Assembly: GCA_039720395.1 (NCBI GenBank)
Contig: CM077832.1
Coordinates: 19,253,850 to 19,317,849 of the forward strand
Reading direction: 5' to 3'
Length of the DNA stretch: 64,000 nucleotides
Source: Liquidambar formosana
Taxonomy: Eukaryota > Streptophyta > Magnoliopsida > Saxifragales > Altingiaceae
Translations under genes and position numbers: made by a program
Part shown: in pieces, positions 1 to 11,420 of the stretch
Layout of the letters: the number at the start of each line of letters is the position of its first letter
How positions within the stretch are numbered: position 1 is the first letter of the stretch
The notes under the pieces: model-generated
The model's database searches: none
Seen by the model: the letters and a program-made list of their open reading frames with translations, nothing else
Told to the model about the DNA's origin: nothing

Positions 1-126
1 TTCGGCCATGAGAGGGAACCAAGTTTTATGCATGAACAGAATTTTAATTCATTAAACCAATCAATTTACCATGAATTACAGCCCACATGCAGTTTGTATT
101 AGGCATAATCATGGCTCTGATACCAC
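1..126 (-). mobile_element. Copia-type retrotransposon, leader next to 5' LTR (continues off window)
   Basis: This is internal sequence of a minus-strand LTR retrotransposon whose body runs off the left edge. It is assigned because a primer-binding site lies one base from the LTR beginning at 127. No coding region is visible in this short leader. Copia assignment is inferred from the LTR termini and the tRNA-Met type PBS. Confidence 0.6.
111..125 (-). promoter_or_regulatory. tRNA-Met type primer binding site
   Basis: The minus strand reads TGGTATCAGAGCCAT starting one base after the LTR end. This is the classical plant initiator-Met tRNA complement used to prime minus-strand cDNA synthesis, and it fixes the element's orientation as minus. 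Confidence 0.8.
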
Positions 127-1796
127 TGTTGGGAATCAAACTAGAGAGGAAAAATACAAAGGCGGAATTTAAAATTTTTCCTATGATTCCCAAACCCATG
201 AATCTTAATTATGCTTAATACAAAAACCATAAACCCTAACTAGAAGAGGGTAGAATTACTTACAGTTGATTCAAGTCTTCTCCTTTATGCTCCAAGCTTT
301 GTCTTCTGATTGAGCAGTCCAAGTGTACTGCCTCCAACAGTATCCACACCTAGCTTGAGCAAGTTGTCCTTTCCTTCTTCTTCCTTAGGGTTGCTAGAGG
401 TGGAGAAGAGGGAGAGAGAGAGAGGGAGGGCTGTGAAAATTTCGGCCAGCACTTGGGAGCCTCCAAGAGTGCATTCAAGTGATGATGTCATCACATCATA
501 AGAGGCTTTAAATAGCCTCCAACTAGGGCCGGCCAAGGGGGGAGTTCAAACCCTAATCTAATTTGTGTAATTACTCTTAATTACACAATTAGCCCACTAG
601 TTTGCATCAAATACAAATTAGCCCCTTAAAGAACTTTTCTTTAATCACTTATACCCTTTCTCTCATAGACAATCAAGCTCTCTTAGCATGATCAGTGTGT
701 GACCCATTGGGTTCACATCATCAAGTAGTAGGAACAGCACAAGTTGTGCACAATGGAACACTTTCCATTAAGGGTCTAATTGAAACTCCTTTCAATTCCC
801 TAATTGATTATAACTCATTTATATCAATTAGGGCTTCTACTAACCATGAGTAACACCTAGCATATGGCTCATGGTGTGGTCCTTAATGAGGTGAATAGTC
901 ATTTACAAAGAACCCTTCTGTTATAGTTTACAGGTTACAATTCCATCCTTCCATCAACACAATGTCTCTAATTGAACTAATAAGACATGGAAGTCTGTCA
1001 AGTCCCTAGTTCAATTACTTTATACTCATTCATTAATATCAACTCAATGATGAACTTATGGAAACTCCTTTCCATATTCATTCTACCATGGGCCCATGGA
1101 TTTAATGAGTTATATTCAATGAATGCTGTATGAGACATTCACTCTCTTTTTCCTGAGAGTGATGGATTCCTTGTTGATCACTCACATGCCTTCACACACA
1201 TAGTAGTAGGGCCAATGAACACCCTTACAGACCCCTGAATAGGATCTGCACTTAGTGTTATCAAACTTCTAAAGCTACATGTATAAGACAACCATGGTGT
1301 CTCAGGTCTAAGGATTACTTGTACCACTATAACAATGAGAAACTGATTGACAGGCAGGTTAAAACTCCATTCAGTTTATCTCATATCTTTGGTCACATTC
1401 AGTGTACCTATTCTTATAATAGGCACCCACTTGTTGGTTGTAGTGTCTCCACACAAATAGCTTGAGACTAGCTATCCTCCTATAGAGTCAACCTAACAAG
1501 TGCTAGTCCTATGGTTCATTACTGTCCATCATAGTGAACCTTCAACTAGGAATGATTTAGGAGTTTAGTACAGAGATATATTTACAGTCTCAAAATCACA
1601 ACCCTTTGTAATTTCATATTCTCAACTCTAACTCCATGGACATATTATGTAAATATAAATGATGCATATAAACATAATAGAATAAGCCCTTTTATTAAAT
1701 CAATAATAAATGTGACATATATAAATAAAATCAATTGATTGTTCCTAATCCCTAAACAATCATCTCTATGATTGGCTCTAGGGCATAATCCTAACA
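127..1796 (-). repeat. 5' LTR of copia-type retrotransposon
   Basis: On the minus strand the repeat starts TGTTAGGATTATGCC and ends GATTCCCAACA, giving the TG...CA ends of an LTR, followed by the PBS. Length is about 1.67 kb. It sits inside another LTR-like sequence that resumes at 1797, so this is a later insertion. The flanking five bases on the right are GCAAC; the matching target-site copy would be outside the window. Confidence 0.75.
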
Positions 1797-3692
1797 GCAA
1801 CAAAGTCCAGAAAAAGCAAAAAACTGAAGCGGGCTCGGGTGACCACCCAGCCTTGGGTGGCTAGCCGCCTAGGCCCAGGTGGTTAGCCGCCCAGGCCCTG
1901 GTGGTCACCCGAGGCCGCTCTCCTATTTTAGTTGAAGCGAGATTCTCCTTCCTATTTTGACGTACTTAGACTCTTTTGGACGAGTTTCCTTCTAATTTTT
2001 TATAACTTTTGAGTTTCTTAAGCACCAAGGGAGTCTATAATAACCTTTGAATTAATTTTTAGGGTTTTAATCCTAGCCATTGATTTATCCTAATGAAGCT
2101 CTATAAATACCCCACTATACTTCAGCACAAGGGGGACAACTAAGAGGCAACTAGGAGCCACTTTTTGCATTAAACTTGAATTTTTTAAAGAGAATAAGAG
2201 AGAGAGAGAGAGAGAGCCAAAGGAGAGTTAAAGTTCTTGCTATAGCCTTGAAGAAATTTGTTTTAAATCATTCACAAGAGCAAGAGAGAGTTCCTACAGC
2301 AAAAAGAGAAGCTTTCTTAAGGTAACTTTCTATCCCTTTCAAAGTTTAAACTAGGTTTTCTTATTGAATAGGCTTGTTGCATGTTAAAGCTAGCATTTTT
2401 ATCATTTATTAATGCTTTGGTTAGTTAATATACATGAAATAATTGCTGTTCATGATGATTTTAGCATGTTTTAGGTTTATTTCATAAGATTTAAAGCATG
2501 ATTGTGAGTTTAGAGTTTCCGTTGTCCTTGTTTTAGGTAATTTGCATATAGCATGGTAGTTTAGGGTTATTTATTTATTTATTTATTGGTTTTTCTTTAT
2601 AGTTGCCATATATGTATTGCATATAGAATAACTATGATAATTTTTTGCATTCATGGTAGTGGATTTTAGGGTTTTTACGCATGTCATGGTTCTAGGATTG
2701 AATTAGGGTTTGTGTTTATTCAATATTTCTGTTGTGTGCATATTTAGTGAATGAATTTAGGCCTTAATACTATTCTATCTAGATTTATATATCACTGTTT
2801 TTGCATGGTTTTGAGCACGTGTAAGGGTGCAAATAGGGGTGATAATCGCTTGATTGCAAATAAGGCCGTTATTGCTTGAGCTTGCTAATGCTTGGAGTAA
2901 TTACATAAGGTAAGTAGGATTTGAAAGTGCCCTAATTCACTTTTTCTTCCTTTATTCTTTCTCTTCTCCTTCTTTTAGGGTTATTTCCTAATATGATTAC
3001 ATGGAAAATTACTAGACGTTTCCTTGATTAATAAAATACTTATTTTCTATCAAAGTTTCCATCTTATGGAAGTTTTCAAATTTGGACTATTCAATACATT
3101 CTTTCTCTTTCAAATAAGGAAACCTAGGGTTTTTACCATAAGTTTATATTAAGTTGTAACCCTAATTCTATTCGAACTACGTGGATTTGATCCATGTATT
3201 CCGTTACATGGCACGTAAGCGCTCGCTTTGAGGTTCAAGTCCACCCTAGGATCCAAGTATCCTAGGTTTCTTTTCTTTCCCTTTTTTTCTGTTTTATTTT
3301 ATTTTCTTTATTTGATTATACATGGATGAATGGATGGAATATATGATATGCATGCAATTCTTGATGTGATATACTTGCTGATTTTTGTATGGTAAGACAT
3401 TAATTTAGCCCAAATAAACTAAGAGACCGAAAAGATAACATAGGTGTCTATAGGTTTCACCTAAAACCTTTTCATGTCAAAACTTAGCCTCCGAATCTCC
3501 GATTTCTTTGGTTTCTAAAAGACAATTTTTGCCTTTCCTTTTTAAACATGGAGTCTTTTCAATTGTTTTCTTAAAACAAAGTGTTTTAAGGGTTTTCCTT
3601 ATTTCCTTTAAAAAAATAAGGTGGCGACTCCTTTTCTTTTTCAAACCTATCTTTTTTTTTCAATCCTTGTGGGCCACTTTATGGGGTTCACA
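1797..3692 (+). repeat. 3' part of a ~2.7 kb LTR (solo-LTR family A), interrupted by copia
   Basis: It is homologous, in the opposite orientation, to the complete solo LTR at 46538-49256. Shared blocks are the GGTGACCACC/CCTAGGC repeats near 1840-1910, the TATA-like region and GA-rich tract around 2100-2215, the block with GTCCACCCTAGGATCC near 3240, GGTGGCGACTCC at 3620-3631, and the terminal CCTTGTGGGCC...TTCACA. The 5' portion lies beyond the nested copia, off the window. No primer binding site follows the end, so it is probably a solo LTR. Confidence 0.65.
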
Positions 3693-4100
3693 CTTTTCTT
3701 TTTTCAATTATTTATTTATTTATCTCCAAAACAGCGTGAATGAATGACATCATTTTGCGTTCTAACAAAAGAAACGGGGAATTGTGCCGCTCATTCCTAT
3801 CACCTTCCCCGATCAGCTAACCCATTCCTAAGCACCTCTAAAACTCATCTCATTCTATACAAATCCATCACAAAGCCACCATTAACCCATATATGCTATT
3901 TCTTTCCTCTTCTTTCAATACAAGAATTGCACTAGAGATCTCAAAATCTTTTGCTTGGTTTCCCAAAAAAATTAAAACAAAAGCAAAACAAAACTTAAAG
4001 AAAAAGAGAAATCTGAATCTCAATTTCTGATGGTAATGCTACGATAATCGATGGCTTGAATTCTAAAAGCTTGATTTCTATAATCAATAAACCAAAGATA
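3693..4100. other. Gene-free stretch
   Basis: AT-rich sequence after the LTR end; short ORFs here show no recognisable domain. No repeat structure was identified. Confidence 0.4.
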
Positions 4101-4256
4101 TCTATACTATTAAGAGAATTCACTTTGTCGTTGGATTGCAACTAGATTTACTAAAAAACCCTTAAAATTTTATTAGGCTAATAGATAATTTAGTAATTTC
4201 AAAACTTGAAAAGAGTTACCACCCAACATTTTCTCCTACTTCTCCTCACTCTCTAA

Positions 4257-4295
<39 letters not shown>

Positions 4296-4441
4296 GTTTA
4301 TCTCTTAATTTTTTAATTAAAAAAAAAAAAATCTCCCTCTCTCCCCACGTTCTTATATCTCTTCTATAAACTACATAACCCTTCCTAAAATTCTCACTTA
4401 TCCATTTTGTTGCACACGCATCGCTTGTACCCGACAACTAG
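4101..4441 (+). mobile_element. Non-autonomous Helitron (copy 1)
   Basis: It begins TCTATACTATTAAG and ends CGACAACTAG, flanked by host A (4100) and T (4442), which is the Helitron rule (5'-TC...CTAG-3' inserted between A and T). A hairpin-forming GCACACGCATCGCTTGT lies just before the 3' end. A long CT microsatellite is inside (4259-4292). It is homologous along its length to the minus-strand copy at 14684-15025. No Rep/helicase coding sequence. Confidence 0.75.
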
Positions 4442-4826
4442 TTATATATGATAGGAATGAAATCAACTTGTATGGGGTGATGGTAGTGAAGGACATAATA
4501 TATTAGATTTCTCTACGTTTCCTTATTGGATCATGGAGATTATGGGGTTTTAGGTGGAATGATATAGGTCTCATGCACCATGGCTCCGGATCTGTGTGAG
4601 GTAAGTGTCAATGGCTTCGGATCTCACTGAAGGAGGAGGCATACATTGCTTCCCATTTATGGATGGTATCAAAGTCGAGAGAGGCAGATCTCCATTCCAG
4701 CAGTAGGAGACCATTGTTTTTCACAACTGAGGTCGACGACGTCGAGGAGTTACTGGTGCCGTCGGCAACCCATATTGAAGAAAAGGAGGTGGTGAAACAA
4801 AACGACCGTGTTTTGGGATGTAATTT

Positions 4827-4862
<36 letters not shown>

Positions 4863-4884
4863 CCAATAAAGCTATTTAATCCAT
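4442..4884. other. Gene-free stretch with A-tract
   Basis: It contains a short imperfect repeat of CTCCGGATCTGTGTGAGG / CTTCGGATCTCACTGAAGG at 4583-4635 and a 31-base A-tract near 4829-4860. The short ORF at 4663-4869 ends in the A-tract (poly-Lys) and shows no known domain. Confidence 0.4.
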
Positions 4885-5405
4885 TGGATCACCATCTCAC
4901 CACGTGTCAAGCCATGGTTAATAGTATGGTAAGATCCTATCTTCTCAATCCATAAAAGTAATCTTCACCATCACCACATGGCGATTTTTTATATTGCCAC
5001 ATGGCATCTTATCTTTTTAAGAGTTGCGTTTTAGATTAAAGAAGTTGCAACTGATCCTTTTAAAAGGCACGTCTCCTCCTTTTTACAGCAAGAAGGCCCT
5101 TTTTTCTACAACAATTATTTCATCTTTTTCTTTTTGATTCTCTCTCTCTGATCCATGAGATTTTTGTCACACATAGGAAAAATCCAAAAAAATTCACTGA
5201 AATTTTCTCCTTAATTAAAAAGAGTAAGTTTTCATATTGCCTATATACTGATTTACATCATATTTTTTGTCATAATTATTTCTATTGTATTTTTTAATAA
5301 TAAAAAAAAAATAGTTTTTCTCCACTTTTTCCCATTCATGTTTTTTGGGTAATTTGTTTTCTTAATTTTATTCTATGATTGTAAACTATGTTAATAAATA
5401 GGAGG
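4885..5405 (+). repeat. Helitron-family related repeat (3' truncated)
   Basis: It shares the ordered blocks CACCACATGGCGATTTTTTA, a TTCTCTCTCT...GATTTTTGT block, and TTTACATCATATTTTTTGTC...TTCATGTTTT with 8471-9080. It lacks the hairpin and CTAG 3' end of that copy, so it is a truncated member of the same dispersed family. Confidence 0.5.
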
Positions 5406-5943
5406 ATTTAGCTATCAGTCTATCAAATAACACTTATTTAACAAATAGTCAGCCAACTGTTTTTTCAACTTACTTAGTCTATTTAAGTTATTACTGAACA
5501 AAATACCCGACCTTCATCTCTTTTTCCCTTCTTCTCCACCTATCCAATAGCCATAAGAGAACCAGGAAAATACCCTCACCCTCACCCTCACCTTCACCCT
5601 CACCCTTATTTCTTTCTCCCTCCCTCTCCACTTACCTTACGGCCATAAGAGAACCACCAGACAGTGATGACCTCCGACGACAACAACTGGCCAGATCTGA
5701 AGCTCGTTCGTATCGACCTCCTCCTCCGACCACTAGATTTGAAGATTTGTCCTTTCTCTGATGCCAAACCAAGTCTGAAACTCACCAAATCTGAATTCTC
5801 ATTGCCAACTTTCTCCCTTCCCTCCCTCTCTCTCTCTCTCTCTCTCTATTCCAAATTTGAAACTCACCAAGAGTTTCTTCTCTCTTTAGTGATTTCTTCT
5901 ACCGCCGACAACAACTATTGTCACCAAGTAATGACAACGACGT
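5406..5943. repeat. Low-complexity CCCTCA / CT-rich region
   Basis: It contains a (CCCTCA)n-like tract near 5572-5607 and a CT tract near 5825-5850. Open frames on both strands exist (for example 5664-5990 plus) but are carried by the low-complexity sequence and show no domain. Confidence 0.45.
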
Positions 5944-7488
5944 TGTTGACACCCCATTTTGTACCTCCTGACATTTTGGACCACCTTTAAGCCCAATGAT
6001 GAAGGGTGGTGTCAAATAGAACTATACGAGTGAATCCCGAAGGACCAACGCGATCACAGCTCAAAATCAGCACAAAACCATAGCCCATGATCATACGTGC
6101 ATACTTCATGCACGTACGTGCATTTCCCATACTCGTACGTGCATCACCCAAAAGCGATCACCATAGCCCATGATCATACGTGCATCCTTCATGCACGTAC
6201 GTGCATCTCCCATGCTCGTACGTGCATCAACCAAAATCTGCAAAAATCAGCATTTCCCATATTTTCTCCTTTACTTTATAGGGACCAAGCTCGATGCCAG
6301 CTACCTTGTGGCGTCTAGAAACCCTAGATACCTTGCGATTAAACCCCAAAACTCACCTATAAATACCCTACTTTTCAACCTTGAAATGGGACGGAATTTA
6401 CCTAAGCCTCCATCTCACTTTCCCTTAGTTTACCCAATCTTCCTCAGCCACCACCCCCGAAAAACCCTAAATCCAGAGCTGTGACTACGATAGGTCCAGA
6501 AGGAAGAACTCGTGGAGTGATGGCAGCCGCCCAAACTTGAGGGTGACCCTCTTCAATCCTTAATCTTGTTGTTTTTTTTTAATGATTTAGCATAATCATT
6601 TATGATATTGCATGAGCTGAATATCGCATCTGATATGTATATCCTGTCATTTAATACTCATAATTTCAGATCTAACCCGGCATTGATTAACTTGTGCATT
6701 TAAGGATTAAAACGGATTCCTCATTTGTTTCTAAGGTGTAAGGCTGCATAGGATCCGTTCGTCATTTTTGGCATTTAGTCTGTATGATTTAGGCCATGTA
6801 CCTAAATATCATTCATTTATATGCATATGTTACTTTGCTATTCAGATTTAGAGCATTTCCATCGTCCTTAAAATACATTTAGATTATTTTTGCATGAATC
6901 ATGGTCATAGGTACGAATCCAGTAGGGTGATAGGCATAAATCTGTGAAATAATACTAAGGCATGTACGTACGTATGTATGAGATGCACATACGTGCATCT
7001 CATATGCTCGTACGTGCATGGCCCTGTTTTTGATAGATTAACCCCGTTTTCTCTTTTGCAGACAGTGTAAGCATCTCTTTTAGTTTCAAATTCTCTTTCT
7101 TGTATATGTGTCTTCCTTTTAATCCTTCTTTATCCTTCATCATTGCATGCCATTAATTGATTTTACATAAGTGTTTGTATAGCGGTCGAGTTCGATTAAG
7201 TCCTTTTTAATTAAAGCCAATAAATACGTGTGGGGGCCAGATTTTAGCCGGGCGTAGATGGGTGCCTAACACCTTCCCATCCACGTACCCTAGCTCCGAA
7301 CCTTGATTCTTTTGGTAATGACGAGTTGGGCCCTTACTAGGGGTCAATCGGTTCCCGAGGCCAAAATCGGGTGGCGACTCCCTCTTCGCTCTACTCATCC
7401 GTGGTTAGTGGCGTACTCTCGAGCCGGCATGGTTAGGACACGACGCTCACAGACGCCTACGATCTGTGTGCATTATCCTGATGCAACA
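5944..7488 (+). repeat. Long LTR-like sequence (family B)
   Basis: It begins TGTTGACACCCCATTTTG and ends GATGCAACA, with inverted TGTTG/CAACA tips. Near the end it carries GGGTGCCTAACACCTTCCC and GGTGGCGACTCC (7370-7381), the same ordered blocks found in the family A LTRs, so it is probably a related retrotransposon LTR. A perfect target-site duplication was not found (GACGT left, TTCCA right), so the exact ends are uncertain. Confidence 0.5.
6079..6229. repeat. 83-bp tandem repeat with TACGTGCAT palindromes
   Basis: About 1.8 copies of an 83-bp unit start CATAGCCCATGATCATACG (6079 and 6162). Each has three TACGTGCAT motifs, including the palindrome-like GCACGTACGTGC. More TACGTGCAT motifs occur at 6960-7020 inside the same LTR. 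Confidence 0.7.
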
Positions 7489-7499
7489 TTCCAAAGGGA

Positions 7500-7812
7500 G
7501 ACTGGAAACTTCTTCACCTAAAACATCGGTTGTTGCTACTATTGCTGCTATCTATGTTGATTTTCCAACTCAAGCAATTCCAATTCCAAATCCCTTGCAC
7601 TCAAAGCAATTTTCAACCTACTACCAGGGAGCTACAGCAAAGGTGTTGTGAGTTTAACCTTGTTCTGCCACATGGTTCCACCCTTAGGCAATGAAGCGGT
7701 TGTGGAAGGCAACATGGGTGGTGTAGAATAAGGAGGCATTAACATTGATGATGAACTGAGAGGCAATGGACTCATCCCCGTCTCATCCAATCCACTGGTT
7801 GTAAAAGACTTG
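7500..7812 (-). pseudogene. Fragment of plant CCCH zinc-finger protein, C-terminal region
   Basis: On the minus strand one frame reads a Ser/Pro/Met-rich stretch (SGLDETGMSPLPLSSSS, then PPYSTPPMLP), KGGTMWQNKVKL, a TAG stop at 7632-7634, then LPGSRLKIALSARDLELELL followed by another stop before a Gln-rich stretch. The order 'Ser/Pro-rich, W..., LPGSRLK..LSARD' is what I recall for the C-terminal part of plant CCCH (C3H30/C3H66-like) proteins. The two stops fit CAG-to-TAG changes. No zinc fingers are present, so this is a broken partial copy directly abutting the LTR end at 7488. Family assignment is from memory and moderate. Confidence 0.45.
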
Positions 7813-7970
7813 GTAAAGTAGTAAAATTTTACTATTTCATTATAAAATTTACTTCGTAAAGTAGTAAAATTTTACTATTTCACTTTAAAATTTTACTACT
7901 TTGTAAAGTAGTAAAATTTTACTACTTCACTATAAAATTTATTAATTCGTTAAGTAGTAAAATTTTAAAG
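7813..7970. repeat. ~45-bp tandem repeat with AGTAGTAAAATTTTACTA palindromes
   Basis: About 3.5 imperfect units, starts near 7813, 7856 and 7903. Each has GTAAAGTAGTAAAATTTTAC, which contains the self-complementary GTAGTAAAATTTTACTAC core. AT-rich, no ORF. Confidence 0.65.
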
Positions 7971-8470
7971 TTTTAATTTTTTTAATAATTAACTAATCAA
8001 TATGGATCTTTTTTTGAAGATGCCGACGAGTAGGTTCCAAAAATATGATTTTTTTTTTTAAAAAAAATGGATATGTATATTATAAGTTATAAGCTTTTAA
8101 AAATTATAATACTAAAATGTTAAGTTAGTTACATAGGGTGCCCATAATAACAAAAAGGGGAGTGCCCTTAGTAATAATAAGGGTAAACCTAGCATTTTTG
8201 AAAAAAGTGTGACTAATTGATAAATAAGTTCAGTCTCCTTGATTAATTGACTTAGAAAAACTCTTACTTGATTAATTGCCAATATTTTACCAAAAAGTAG
8301 ACTAATTGCCAATTTCCCCTAATAAATAAGGTTGGTAATTTTTATCCTTAAAACTTCTGTACCTATTTAAAATTTAATATTAGTTGTTACACTTATTTTT
8401 ATCTACTATATATATATATATATTTTTAATTTACATTTTGTCCCATGCATTTGCACAAGTTCACCGCTAG
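7971..8470 (+). other. AT-rich stretch ending in a Helitron-like 3' terminus
   Basis: No gene is seen. The end (about 8380-8470) resembles the 3' ends at 9214 and 10105: TTTGTCCCATGCATTTGCAC followed by AGTTCACCGCTAG and T. The 5' start of this copy was not resolved. Confidence 0.35.
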
Positions 8471-9214
8471 TATATATGTAAAAGTAATGTTCATAATAAC
8501 CACATGACGAATTTTTACACTACCACATGACACATTATTTATTCTAATTTTGTAAATATTGTGTTTTGAATTTCAAAAGTCACAACTGTTCAATTTAACT
8601 ACTTCTAAAAAGATACCATATTCTTCCTTTAAAATACAAACAGATTCTTACCCAACCATTGTAAACAAAAAAAGGTTTTTTTTAATATACATGACTACAT
8701 GTAAAGATAAAAGAATTTTGAGAGGGAGAGAACATTCATGCATGTGATTTTGTCATTCTCAAGTTTACTCCATTCTCCCTTCCTCGCACACCATACATAT
8801 CAATATATCATTCTTTTTCTCTCTCTTTTCGTCCATTGAATCCGTAAAATTTTTGTTTAATACAGTAGAAAAATCTGAAAAAAATTCAACATATCTTCAC
8901 CAAATAGTAAGCACACATGTTTTGGTTTACATTATATGTCATTCATTTATTTGTTATAACTATTCCTATATTGTATTTTATAAAACATATATTTCTCCCT
9001 TTTTTTTTTCCCCCTTCATGTTTTGGATCAATTTTTTTTCTCCATTACTTCAATGACTGTGGATTACATCAACAAATAAGTTTAGTATGAGAAATTTTTT
9101 ATCCTTTAAACATTTGTATTTATATTTAAATTTTGCATTTAAATTTTATATTATTTGTTATATGCTATTTTTTAAATTTCATTTTGTACCATGCATCGCA
9201 CGGTTCATCACTAG
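8471..9214 (+). mobile_element. Helitron-like non-autonomous element A
   Basis: The element runs from just after the preceding CTAG to CATCGCACGGTTCATCACTAG, followed by T. Its first ~80 bases (AAAGTAATGTTCATAATAACC...) match the start of the next element at 9215 and part of 4931-5030, so these are members of one family arranged head to tail. The 5' TC end was not seen clearly; boundaries are approximate at the left. Confidence 0.45.
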
Positions 9215-9717
9215 TATATATATTAAAGTAGTGTTCATAGTCACCATGTGGCAATTTTTTACATAGCCATGGCACATTATTCTCTAAACACAATAACTGT
9301 ATTTTCTAATGGTTATAACCTCTCTTATTTTTAGCAAATTTTTAAATCCTAATAAATCTCAAACAATTATCCCAAAAAATATATATAGTTTCCCAAAGAA
9401 AGACAACTTACATTTATACCTTTCAAGAATCTATTATATCTAACAATTTCTTGTTTTACGGTTACCATTGTGACATCGTCTTCTCTGCTTTTTTCTTTCT
9501 TCATAAATTGTTAACCCTAAACTTGCATTTCGTACAGTGATTCCAAAATCAATATTAACAATAAAAAGTGTCTACACATGCATCGGAGAAATACTAATAT
9601 TATTTGCAGAAATGAAGGAAGTGATTTTCTAAAAGCGTACATCATATCAAATTCTTCATGTACTTTCATGTATCCGTGGCCAGGTTTGATTTTTTTACCA
9701 TTCTTGATAATTCTCCC

Positions 9718-9760
<43 letters not shown>

Positions 9761-10105
9761 CCAAGCAATACATAGTGGAGTTTCCTAGAAAAAACATGAC
9801 TGCTGAAGTTGTAACGCCATGAATAATTTGCAAACACAAAATATATGCAAGTTTGCCTGATTTTTTTCTTCTTTGTTTCTTTTACTTTATAACCAAAAAA
9901 AAAAAAAAAAAGACTAGGTTTTTTTTTGTTTTTGTTTTTTTTTTTAATGATTATGTTGATGGAGAGATGAGTTTAATTACCTTTAAGTTTTTATAATTAT
10001 AATTAATATTGAATTAAATTTTATGCTATTTGTTGTAAGTAATCTTATATTATTATTACTTTTCTTTGATTTTTTTTCCCGTGTTTTGCACGGGTTCTCT
10101 GCTAG
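9215..10105 (+). mobile_element. Helitron-like non-autonomous element B
   Basis: It starts with the same block as element A and ends with the hairpin CCCGTGTTTTGCACGGG followed by TTCTCTGCTAG at 10105. The stem-loop about 11 bases before CTAG is a Helitron hallmark. The base after CTAG is G rather than the expected T, which may reflect mutation. A CT microsatellite (9723-9758) and A/T tracts lie inside. No transposase. Confidence 0.45.
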
Positions 10106-10393
10106 GGTTTTTTTTTTTTTTTTTTAATTATTAATTATTTGTTTTTTTATTTTATAAACGGAAACTTTAACACTGTGAAAAGTTGGAAGTGTGCTGTCAC
10201 ATGTCGTCCTCTAATTGAGGTGACAGAGGTTGGGTATACAAAGTGGAGACAGCTGATCCGGACTCCCATAATGATGGGGGTGTAAAATGGGCAAGGCGGA
10301 GCTATTTTTCATGCGGGCTAGACTAGGCTTGGATTGGGCCTAGCCAAGCTTTAGAATTATTTGTGCTGAGTTCGAGCTAGGCCAAAGAAAAAA
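10106..10393. other. Gene-free stretch
   Basis: No gene was seen. GGGGGTGTAAAATGGG near 10275 and the GGGC-rich stretch to 10380 resemble the inverse of the end of the repeat at 11088-11420 (TTACACCCC), so it may be the other end of one non-autonomous hAT-like element that was later split. Confidence 0.35.
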
Positions 10394-10792
10394 GGGAACG
10401 GCTATTGCAACCCCCCATTCCTATAAGCCCACCCCTCATCCTTTAGGTTTTTAAGGTTTTATGTAAAATATGAAAAGTTTTTATGAAAACCGACCGTCAT
10501 GTCCACTAGAAAACATCAGTTTGAACAACTTTGCAGAAGAAAGTTTTTTCAAAATTTATCGTTTAGGTAGACTTTTTGGCAAAAAATGAAATAAAAGCTA
10601 TAAATGGTTAAAAAGTATATTTAAGCAATAGATTTGGAAAAACTTTCTCTTGTAAAGTTGTTCAAAATGATGTTTTCTAGTAGACATCACGGCTGGTTTT
10701 TATAAAAACTTTTTATATATTGCATAAAACCTTAAAAACCTAATGGATGGGGGGTGGGCTTATAGGAATGGGGGGTTGCAATAGCCGTTCCC
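10394..10792. mobile_element. Mutator-like MITE with ~160-bp inverted arms
   Basis: GGGAACGGCTATTGCAACCC at the left is mirrored exactly by GGGTTGCAATAGCCGTTCCC at the right. The arms remain alignable for about 160 bp with scattered mismatches. The 9-bp flanks AAGAAAAAA (10385-10393) and AAGAAAAAA (10793-10801) form a target-site duplication of Mutator size; because the repeat is A-rich, its value is somewhat reduced. No coding sequence. Confidence 0.8.
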
Positions 10793-11087
10793 AAGAAAAA
10801 AAAATACCTAAGCTTGAGTTTGGTTTCGGGCTTAAGACATGCTTTGGACTTATGTCGAGTATCAACGGGGCGGCCTAATTCAAGCTAATTTTTTCTTTAT
10901 GATTTCTTTATTAAATAATATTTCAACTCTATAAAGATTGTATATGTAAAATGTTTATAATTTATAAAGACAATTTGCAAACATTATATTAATATTTATA
11001 TGATTTAATAAGTTTGTTATCTATAATAAGACATTTACAAATGAATCATTGGCTAAAATATATTCATTTTATTAATTGAGGAAAAAA
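10793..11087. other. Gene-free AT-rich stretch
   Basis: Short GGGC-rich part and then AT-rich DNA; no gene or repeat was resolved. Confidence 0.35.
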
Positions 11088-11420
11088 AATAGAAGATATA
11101 AATATAATCATTGAGTATTATTTCTTGTTTGTTTGTAGTATTTGTAAATTTTATTTCATTATTTTTTTTAATCTTATGTGAATCTAGCGATAAATATAAC
11201 TCATATAGTCATATAATAATATTATATTATTTACTATAAAATGGGCTAACTTCAGGTTGGACCTTGGGTTGGGTTTCGGGCTGGGTTGGGTTACAAATCC
11301 CAAACCCAAACCCGTCCATATTTAAGATTGGGCTAGGATTGGAGTGAATCTAATTAGGCTTCAAGCTGGGCTAGGGTGGGCCGTGGGCCGATGGCCAATC
11401 TTACACCCCTATTATAATTA
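11088..11420. repeat. Dispersed repeat, copy 1 (hAT-like end TTACACCCC)
   Basis: It aligns nearly base for base with 14356-14683: a GATATAAATATAATCATTGAG block, a TTGTAGTATTTGTAAATTTTA block, then GGGTTGGG-rich sequence ending in CCAATCTTACACCCC and ATAATTACTAG. Both copies end next to a Helitron-like CTAG on the minus strand (11421-11424 here). Confidence 0.65.

Noticed and set aside
4246..4437. Minus-strand ORF ending in RERERERE
   Set aside because: It is the translation of the CT/GA microsatellite in the Helitron.
6079..7020. TACGTGCAT repeats considered as a CRISPR-like array
   Set aside because: Tandem repeat in an LTR of a plant genome, no uniform spacers, no cas genes.
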